This document shows positions 57,877 to 64,000 of a stretch of DNA of 64,000 nucleotides, in pieces. The notes under the pieces are model-generated. The model was given only the letters and a program-made list of their open reading frames with translations, was not told the DNA's origin and did no database searches. The stretch lies in the NCBI RefSeq assembly GCF_030815485.1, contig NZ_JAUSWV010000002.1, forward strand, positions 7,068,001 to 7,132,000. Reading direction: 5' to 3'. Source of the stretch: Streptomyces rishiriensis. Its GTDB lineage: Bacteria; Actinomycetota; Actinomycetes; Streptomycetales; Streptomycetaceae. Made by a program: the position numbers and the translations under genes. Position 1 is the first letter of the stretch, and each line of letters opens with the position of its first letter.

Positions 57877-59820
57877 ATGTCGACACGCATGCGCTTCACG
57901 ATCTGGAGACCGCTCGCGACCGCCGCCATCACCCTCCTGGTGGCCGCCTTCCTCACCCCGACCGCGGCCCACAGCGCCCCGCGCGAGAGCCTGCCCGTGC
58001 ACTCCTACGAGAACGCGATCCGGGAGGCCGTCTGGGTGGACACCGGACTCGACGGCGACCGCGACGGGAAGGCGGACCGCGTCGCCGTCGACATCGTCCG
58101 CCCCCGCGAACCCGCCGCGCGGGGCCGCAAGGTGCCCGTCATCATGGACGCCAGCCCCTACTACTCCTGCTGCGGCCGGGGCAACGAGAGCCAGCGCAAG
58201 ACGTACGACGCCGCCGGAAACGTCGTGCGGATGCCGCTCTTCTACGACAACTACTTCGTGCCGCGCGGCTATGCCTTCGTCGGCGTCGACCTGGCCGGCA
58301 CCAACCGCTCCGACGGCTGCGCCGACGTCGGCGGACGCTCCGACATCCAGTCCGCCAAGGCCGTCGTCGACTGGCTGAACGGCCGTGCCAGGGCGTACAC
58401 CACCCGCACCGGCGCCACGACCGCCGAGGCGGACTGGACCAACGGCCAAACCGGCATGATCGGCAAGAGCTGGGACGGCACCATAGCCAACGGCGTGGCC
58501 GCCACCGGCGTGAAGGGCCTGAAGACCATCGTCCCGATCGCCGCCATCTCCTCCTGGTACGACTACTACTTCGCCCAGGGCGCCCCCCTCTACGACTCCG
58601 GGCCCGACTGGCTCGCCGACTACGTCGACAGCCCCGAAGCCCGCGCCGAGTGCGCCGCCGTCCAGCAGGAACTCGTCGCCGAGGCCCCGCGCACCGGCGA
58701 CCTGACGTCGCTGTGGAGCGAGCGCGACTACGTCGAGGACGCACGCCGGATCAAGGCGAGCGTCTTCCTCGTCCACGGCCTCCAGGACCTCAACGTGCGC
58801 ACCAAGCACCTCGGACAGTGGTGGGACGCCCTCGCGAAGAACGGGGTCGAGCGCAAGATCTGGCTGTCCCAGACCGGCCACGTCGACCCCTTCGACTTCC
58901 GCCGCGCCGCCTGGGTGGACACCCTGCACCGCTGGTTCGACCACGAACTCCTCGGCTACGACAACGGCGTGGACCGCGAGCCGATGGCCGACATCGAACG
59001 CCACCCCGACCAGTGGGCCACCTCCACCGTCTGGCCGCCGCACGGCACCCGGACCGCCGTCCTGCGCCCCTCCACCGGCGACCGGCCCGGCGTCGGCACC
59101 CTCGGGCTGCGCCAGGGCACGGGCACCGCCGCCTTCACCGACGACCCGCGGCTCAGCGAGACCGAGTGGGCCGGGCAGATCGACACCCCGACCCCCGACA
59201 AGGCGGCCTTCGTCACCGGAGCACTCACCCGTGACCTGCGCCTGTCCGGCTCTTCCCGGGTCACCGTCACCGCCACGCCCACCACCGCGACGGCCCACCT
59301 GAGCGCCGTCCTCGTCGACGTCGGCCCCGACACCATCCGCGACTACGCGGCGAGCGGTGAGGGCATCAGCACGCTCACCGACCGCACCTGCTGGGGCGCG
59401 AGCAGCACGGGCGACAGCGCCTGCTTCAAGGAGACGGCGGCGAGGACGGCCGACGTCGACCGGACGGTCGTCAGCCGCGGCTGGGCCGATCTCGGCACCT
59501 ACGCCGACCCCGGCAAGGGCGTCCCGCTCACCCCGGGCCGGGCCTACACCCTCACCCTCGACCTGGCGGCCACCGACCATGTCGTCCCGGCCGGTCACCG
59601 GCTCGCACTGATCGTCGCGGGCACCGACCGGGACCTCATCGACCCGCCCGCCGACACCCCCACCCTCACCCTGGACCTGTCCCGCACCTCGGCCCGGGTC
59701 CCGTTCGTCGGAGGCGCCGACGCCTTCGCCCGCGCCACCCGCGCGTCGGCGGCGGCCACCCCCGACGCCCGGCCCCTGGACGGCGTACGGACACCGCACC
59801 GCGGACACCGGATCCCGTAA
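57877..59820 (+). CDS. Secreted S15/CocE-type X-Pro dipeptidyl-peptidase or acyl hydrolase
   Basis: The 647-residue protein has a signal peptide (about 1-33, ending AHSA). The alpha/beta-hydrolase domain carries Ser in GMIGKSWDGTIAN (about 197), Asp in HGLQDLNV and His in QTGHVDPF. The C-terminal PepX_C beta domain (about 400-647) is present. The family includes Xaa-Pro dipeptidyl-peptidases and cocaine-esterase-like hydrolases. The 178-nt gap to the divergent M1 peptidase gene suggests a shared peptide-degrading role. Confidence 0.9.
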   Translation: MSTRMRFTIWRPLATAAITLLVAAFLTPTAAHSAPRESLPVHSYENAIREAVWVDTGLDGDRDGKADRVAVDIVRPREPAARGRKVPVIMDASPYYSCCGRGNESQRKTYDAAGNVVRMPLFYDNYFVPRGYAFVGVDLAGTNRSDGCADVGGRSDIQSAKAVVDWLNGRARAYTTRTGATTAEADWTNGQTGMIGKSWDGTIANGVAATGVKGLKTIVPIAAISSWYDYYFAQGAPLYDSGPDWLADYVDSPEARAECAAVQQELVAEAPRTGDLTSLWSERDYVEDARRIKASVFLVHGLQDLNVRTKHLGQWWDALAKNGVERKIWLSQTGHVDPFDFRRAAWVDTLHRWFDHELLGYDNGVDREPMADIERHPDQWATSTVWPPHGTRTAVLRPSTGDRPGVGTLGLRQGTGTAAFTDDPRLSETEWAGQIDTPTPDKAAFVTGALTRDLRLSGSSRVTVTATPTTATAHLSAVLVDVGPDTIRDYAASGEGISTLTDRTCWGASSTGDSACFKETAARTADVDRTVVSRGWADLGTYADPGKGVPLTPGRAYTLTLDLAATDHVVPAGHRLALIVAGTDRDLIDPPADTPTLTLDLSRTSARVPFVGGADAFARATRASAAATPDARPLDGVRTPHRGHRIP

Positions 59821-59845
59821 CGCCCTCGCGCACACCGCAGCGCGG

Positions 59846-60808
59846 TCAGGAGGCGGCCGGAAGCACCAGCCCGGCCGCCTCCTCCGCGCACCCCCAGGCC
59901 ACCGTCACGCCCGCCCCGCCGTGTCCGTAGTGGTGCACCACCGTCCGCCCGTCCGGCAGCTCCGCCCGCTCCAGCCGCACCGTGCCCCGGACCGGCCGCA
60001 GGCCCACCCGGTGCTCCAGGATCCGCGCCCCGGCGACCTCCGGCCGCAGGGCCGCGCAGCGCCGCACGATCGCCTCGGCCACCGTCGGATCCGGCTCGAG
60101 CGACCACACGTCGTCCTGTGCCGTACCGCCCAGCAGCAGCCGGCCGCCGTGCGGGAAGAGGTAGGCGATCTCGCCGTCCGGGCCGGTGGAGACGAGCCAG
60201 GTGTCGACGCCGGGGTTCTCCACGACGACGAGCTGCCCCCGCACGGGCCGCACCGACGGGTCCGCCGCCAGCCGCCCGGCGTCCAGACCCGTGCAGTTGA
60301 CCACCACCGGCGCCTCGGCCTCCGCCAGGTCGGACACCGTGCGCTCCTCCACGGTGCCGCCCGCGCGCAACAGCCTGCGGCGGAGCCAGGGCAGATAGGT
60401 CGACATGTCGATCAGCGGCAGCCGGGCCCGTACGCCGGCGCCCAGGCCGTACTCGCGCGCCGTCGTCCGGCGCAGCCCCGCCAGCCGCTCGGCGGCCCAG
60501 CCCGCGACCTCGTCCAGGTCCGTCTCGCCCAGTATCCCGTCGACCAGGCGTACACCGGTCTCCCCGGGCCGCTCGGCGAGCTGCTCGTAGACCTCCAGCG
60601 AACGCAGCGCCCACGCCCGCGCCGAGGCCATCGGCTCGATGTGGTACGGCCACCACAAGGCGCCGGCCACGGCCGACGTGGTCCGTTCGACCGGATCGCG
60701 CGTCCAGACCCGGACCCGCAGGCCACGCTCGGCGAGCACGACGGCCGTCGCCAGCCCGATGACCCCGCCGCCGACCACGATCACATCGCCGTTCCACCGA
60801 GTGTCCAC
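59846..60808 (-). CDS. FAD-dependent D-amino-acid oxidase
   Basis: The 320-residue protein starts at the GTG complementing 60806-60808. It has the dinucleotide-binding motif VIVVGGGVIGLATAVVLAERG at the N-terminus, WPYHIEPM, RPVRGQLVVV, and the DAAO signature HHYGHGGAGVTVAWGCAEE near the end. It would oxidise neutral or basic D-amino acids to 2-oxo acids with H2O2, perhaps during cell-wall turnover. Confidence 0.92.
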   Translation of the reverse strand: MDTRWNGDVIVVGGGVIGLATAVVLAERGLRVRVWTRDPVERTTSAVAGALWWPYHIEPMASARAWALRSLEVYEQLAERPGETGVRLVDGILGETDLDEVAGWAAERLAGLRRTTAREYGLGAGVRARLPLIDMSTYLPWLRRRLLRAGGTVEERTVSDLAEAEAPVVVNCTGLDAGRLAADPSVRPVRGQLVVVENPGVDTWLVSTGPDGEIAYLFPHGGRLLLGGTAQDDVWSLEPDPTVAEAIVRRCAALRPEVAGARILEHRVGLRPVRGTVRLERAELPDGRTVVHHYGHGGAGVTVAWGCAEEAAGLVLPAAS

Positions 60809-60902
60809 GTCCGGACGGTAGCCGACCGCACGCCCGGACAGCGAGATCGCGGGGGAACCGACGCGACCGCACCCGGCGACGACCACTAGGATCTACGACC
60901 TG

Positions 60903-62543
60903 ATGACTGCCACCCTCGTCGCCAAGAACCTCGCCGCCGGCCACGGCGACCACTCGCTCTTCTCCGGGCTCGACCTCGTCGTCGCCCCCGGGGACGTGAT
61001 CGGGCTGGTCGGCGCCAACGGCGCGGGCAAGTCCACCCTGCTGAAGCTGCTCGCCGGGCTCACCACGCCCGAGCAGGGCGAGCGCAGGCTCTCCCCGCCG
61101 ACCGCGACCGTCGGCCATCTGCCCCAGGAACCGGAGCGCCGCCCCGGCGAGAGCGTGCGGGACTTCCTCGCCCGCCGCACCGGCGTCGCCGAGGCCCAGC
61201 GCACCATGGACGAGGCCACCCAGGCCCTCGTCGACGGGGCGCCCGGCGCCGACGACGCCTACGCGACGAGCCTCGAGCGCTGGCTCGACCTCGGCGGCGC
61301 CGACCTCGACGAGCGCGCCGAGGAGGTCACCGACTCGCTCGGCCTCGGAGTCGGCCTCGACCAGCCGATGACGTCCCTGTCCGGCGGACAGGCCGCCCGC
61401 GCGGGCCTCGCCTCCCTCCTCCTCTCGCGCTACGACGTCTTCCTCCTCGACGAGCCGACCAACGACCTCGACCTCGACGGTCTCGAGCGCCTGGAGCGCT
61501 TCGTGAAGGGTCTGCGCGCCGGGACCGTCGTCGTCAGCCACGACCGCGAGTTCCTCACCCGCACGGTCACCAAGGTCCTCGAACTCGACCTCGCCCAGCA
61601 GCAGATCAACCTCTACGGCGGCGGCTACGACGCCTACCTGGAGGAGCGGGACGTGGCACGCCGGCACGCCCGTGAGGACTTCGAGGAGTACGCCGACAAG
61701 AAGGCGGCCCTCCAGGACCGCGCGCAGACCCAGCGCTCCTGGATGGACAAGGGCGTGAAGAACGCGCGCCGCAAGGCGGGCAACGACAACGACAAGATCG
61801 GCCGCAAGTTCCGCAGCGAGGCCAGTGAGAAGCAGGCCGCGAAGGCCCGGCAGACCCAGCGCATGATCGAGCGCCTCGAGACCGTGGACGAGCCGCGCAA
61901 GGAGTGGGAGCTGCGCATGGAGATCGCTTCCGCGCCGCGCTCCGGCGCGGTGGTCGCCACCCTGCGCGAGGCCGAGGTCCGGCGTGGCGACTTCACCTTC
62001 GGGCCGGTGTCCCTGCAGATCGACTGGGCCGACCGGGTCGCGGTGACCGGCGCGAACGGCGCGGGCAAGTCGACCCTCCTCGGCGCGCTCCTCGGCCGGG
62101 TCCCGCTGGACGCCGGACAGGCCACGCTGGGCTCGGGCGTCCTGGTCGGCGAGGTCGACCAGGCCAGGCAGCTGTTCCACGGCTCCGAGTCCCTGCTGGA
62201 CGCGTTCCGCGCGGCCGTGCCCGACACCGAACCGGCCGAGGTGCGCACCCTGCTGGCCAAGTTCGGCCTGAAGTCGGACCACGTCACGCGCTCGGCGGCC
62301 ACCCTGTCACCCGGCGAACGCACCCGCGCCGCCCTCGCGCTGCTCCAGGGGCGGGGCGTGAACCTCCTCGTCCTCGACGAGCCGACGAACCACCTCGACC
62401 TGCCGGCCATCGAGCAGCTGGAGTCGGCCCTCGACGCCTACGAGGGCACGCTGCTCCTGGTCACCCACGACCGGCGCATGCTGGACGCGGTGCATGTCAC
62501 GCGTCGCCTGGAGGTCGCGGACGGCAAGGTGACCGAGCGCTGA
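60903..62543 (+). CDS. ABC-F family translation-associated ATPase
   Basis: The 546-residue soluble protein has two ABC domains: Walker A GANGAGKST twice, signatures LSGGQAARAGLASLLL and LSPGERTRAALALLQG, and Walker B FLLDEPTNDLD and LVLDEPTNHLD. The linker (about 235-330) is rich in Arg, Lys and Gln (QTQRSWMDKGVKNARRK). It differs from the ABC-F at 42.4-44.1 kb and has no long leader, so it is more likely a housekeeping ribosome factor. It is convergent with tex. Confidence 0.9.
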   Translation: MTATLVAKNLAAGHGDHSLFSGLDLVVAPGDVIGLVGANGAGKSTLLKLLAGLTTPEQGERRLSPPTATVGHLPQEPERRPGESVRDFLARRTGVAEAQRTMDEATQALVDGAPGADDAYATSLERWLDLGGADLDERAEEVTDSLGLGVGLDQPMTSLSGGQAARAGLASLLLSRYDVFLLDEPTNDLDLDGLERLERFVKGLRAGTVVVSHDREFLTRTVTKVLELDLAQQQINLYGGGYDAYLEERDVARRHAREDFEEYADKKAALQDRAQTQRSWMDKGVKNARRKAGNDNDKIGRKFRSEASEKQAAKARQTQRMIERLETVDEPRKEWELRMEIASAPRSGAVVATLREAEVRRGDFTFGPVSLQIDWADRVAVTGANGAGKSTLLGALLGRVPLDAGQATLGSGVLVGEVDQARQLFHGSESLLDAFRAAVPDTEPAEVRTLLAKFGLKSDHVTRSAATLSPGERTRAALALLQGRGVNLLVLDEPTNHLDLPAIEQLESALDAYEGTLLLVTHDRRMLDAVHVTRRLEVADGKVTER

Positions 62544-62586
62544 GGCGGAGTCCGCGAGGCCCCGCCGGGCTTGCCCGTCGGCGCTG

Positions 62587-62612
62587 CCGGGGCCCGGCGG
62601 ACCGGGCCCCGG
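62587..62612. terminator. Bidirectional terminator between ABC-F and tex
   Basis: CCGGGGCCCGG (62587-62597) and CCGGGCCCCGG (62602-62612) form a perfect 11-bp stem with a 4-nt loop between convergent genes. Confidence 0.75.
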
Positions 62613-62625
62613 TGGTGGGCAGCTG

Positions 62626-64000
62626 TCAGCGCCTGCCCTTCTTGGGGTCGACGAGGCCCGCCCGGCGCAGTGCGTCGGCCATCGCGCTGTTCCCCGGCGG
62701 GGGAGCCTGGCGCGAACCGCCACCGCCACCGCCGGTGCCTTCGCCTTCGCCGCGCCGACCGCTCTGCCGGCGCTGTTGCGGCGGCCGCCCACCGCTCCGC
62801 TGAGGCCGGCCCCCGGCGGCGGACCGGCCCTGATCACCCTGCGGAGCCGCCTCGTCGTCCAGCCGGAGCGTCAGCGAGATCCGCTTGCGCGGGATGTCGA
62901 TGTCGAGGACCTTCACCTTGACGATGTCACCCGGCTTGACGACCTCCCTCGGGTCCTTGACGAACGTCTTCGACAGCGCGGACACATGCGCCAGACCGTC
63001 CTGGTGGACACCGACGTCGATGAACGCCCCGAAGGCCGCCACGTTCGTCACGACCCCCTCCAGGATCATCCCGGAGGACAGGTCGGAGATCTTCTCCACG
63101 CCCTCCTTGAAGGTGGCCGTCCTGAAGGCGGGCCGGGGGTCGCGCCCGGGCTTCTCCAGCTCCCTGAGGATGTCCGTGACGGTCGGCAGGCCGAACGTCT
63201 CGTCCACGAAGTCGGTCGGCCGCAGCGAGCGCAGGACGCCCGTGTTGCCGATGAGGGACGCCACATCCTGGCCGGAGGTCTTCACCATGCGCCGCACCAC
63301 CGGGTACGCCTCCGGGTGCACGCTGGAGGAGTCCAGCGGGTCGCTGCCGCCGCGGATGCGCAGGAAGCCCGCGCACTGCTCGTACGCCTTCGGACCGAGC
63401 CGGGCGACCTTCTTGAGCTCGGAACGGGAGGTGAAGGGCCCGTTGGCGTCCCGGTGCGCCACGATGTTCTCGGCGAGTCCGGTGGAGATGCCGGACACCC
63501 GCGAGAGGAGCCGCGCCGAGGCCGTGTTGACGTCCACGCCCACGCCGTTCACACAGTCCTCGACCACCGCGTCCAGTGAACGCGACAGCTTCACCTCGGA
63601 CAGGTCGTGCTGGTACTGGCCGACGCCGATCGACTTCGGGTCGATCTTCACCAGTTCGGCGAGCGGGTCCTGCAGCCGACGCGCGATCGACACGGCGCCG
63701 CGCAGCGACACGTCCATGTCGGGCAGCTCCTGGGAGGCGAAGGCGGAGGCCGAGTACACGGAGGCGCCCGCCTCGGACACCATCACCTTGGTGAGCTTCA
63801 ACTCCGGGTGCCTGGTGATGAGTTCACCGGCGAGTTTGTCGGTCTCGCGGGACGCCGTGCCGTTGCCGATGGCGATCAGGTCGACCGTGTGCTCCTTCGC
63901 CAGCCGTGCGAGCCTGGCGATCGCCTCGTCCCACTTGTTCGCCGGGACGTGCGGGTGGATCACGTCCGTGGCGACGACCTTGCCGGTCGCGTCGACGACG
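62626..64000 (-). CDS. tex: Tex family transcription accessory protein, 5' part outside the window
   Basis: The frame is open to the window edge, so the N-terminal part is missing. The visible 458 codons include the end of the YqgF/RNase-H-like domain (VIHPHVP, DLIAIGNGTASRETDKLA), the HhH region (VDVNTASARLLSRVSGISTGLAENIVAHRD split) and an S1 RNA-binding domain (GMILEGVVTNVAAFGAFIDVGVHQDGLAH). After S1 a Gly/Arg/Gln-rich low-complexity tail ends KKGRR. Tex helps RNA polymerase and ribosome-related processes and binds nucleic acid. Confidence 0.93.
   Translation of the reverse strand, partial: VVDATGKVVATDVIHPHVPANKWDEAIARLARLAKEHTVDLIAIGNGTASRETDKLAGELITRHPELKLTKVMVSEAGASVYSASAFASQELPDMDVSLRGAVSIARRLQDPLAELVKIDPKSIGVGQYQHDLSEVKLSRSLDAVVEDCVNGVGVDVNTASARLLSRVSGISTGLAENIVAHRDANGPFTSRSELKKVARLGPKAYEQCAGFLRIRGGSDPLDSSSVHPEAYPVVRRMVKTSGQDVASLIGNTGVLRSLRPTDFVDETFGLPTVTDILRELEKPGRDPRPAFRTATFKEGVEKISDLSSGMILEGVVTNVAAFGAFIDVGVHQDGLAHVSALSKTFVKDPREVVKPGDIVKVKVLDIDIPRKRISLTLRLDDEAAPQGDQGRSAAGGRPQRSGGRPPQQRRQSGRRGEGEGTGGGGGGSRQAPPPGNSAMADALRRAGLVDPKKGRR

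Noticed and set aside
59595..62282. An 895-codon minus-strand frame
   Set aside because: It is antisense to the ABC-F gene and then out of frame with the D-amino-acid oxidase. No family motif is visible.

Overview
The window is very GC-rich (codon third positions almost all G/C), with GTG and TTG starts, Tat signals, WhiB, SsgA-like and many small secreted or DUF2510 proteins. This is a Streptomyces chromosome. The gene order (pca operon with a PcaV-type MarR regulator, NHEJ ligase and polymerase, two-domain laccase, WhiB, an SsgD-type sporulation protein) matches, from memory, the right-hand part of the S. coelicolor chromosome around the pca/SLAC/ssgD region. No rRNA, CRISPR, prophage, transposase or plasmid origin was seen.

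Layout. 0-15 kb: a secreted sialidase-fold/ricin-lectin protein, a MarR/DsbA/MBL/SnoaL group, a Tat-exported phospholipase C, a scramblase-like protein, a coupled transporter/PAP2 pair facing a TetR regulator across a 50-bp palindrome, a DUF2510 membrane protein, and a large LAL-type ATPase that lacks the LuxR DNA-binding domain. 15-22.5 kb: the complete protocatechuate branch of the beta-ketoadipate pathway (pcaI-J-F-H-G-B-L, tightly coupled) with divergent pcaV and two matching operator candidates. 22.5-28.2 kb: a DUF3048 lipoprotein, a zinc alcohol dehydrogenase, and the divergent NHEJ ATP-dependent DNA ligase and LigD-type polymerase; nearly every gap here holds short tandem repeats that often run into gene 3' ends. 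28.2-35.3 kb: an extracellular oxidative set (cupredoxin/OmpL47/DUF1080 protein, ThuA-PQQ sugar dehydrogenase fusion, two-domain laccase, LacI regulator). 35.3-41.3 kb: a VOC protein, WhiB, then three related non-standard tRNA genes (anticodons GCT, CTC, CCA) that bracket an overlapping gene pair (zinc-ribbon SDR-like protein and leucine-rich-repeat protein), followed by an acyl-ACP desaturase with 15-bp-spaced operator iterons. 41.3-54.5 kb: DDAH, an ABC-F protein with a structured leader, SsgD, a YCF48-like secreted protein, endonuclease V, a small membrane protein, a saccharopine-dehydrogenase-like reductase, and a CaiB-FadA-FadB fatty-acid operon. 54.5-64 kb: a macro-domain protein and PfkB kinase, two secreted peptidases, a D-amino-acid oxidase, a second ABC-F protein and the C-terminal part of Tex.

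How the parts fit. The laccase, PQQ dehydrogenase and DUF1080 proteins act outside the cell on plant-derived carbohydrate and phenolics, and the pca operon turns the resulting protocatechuate into succinyl-CoA and acetyl-CoA, so much of the left half reads as a lignocellulose-use region. The least explained element is the tRNA trio with its SDR-like/LRR gene pair (36.76-39.83 kb). The three RNAs share a core that differs from ordinary tRNAs and lack the identity elements expected for their anticodons. This is my best candidate for an undescribed system.
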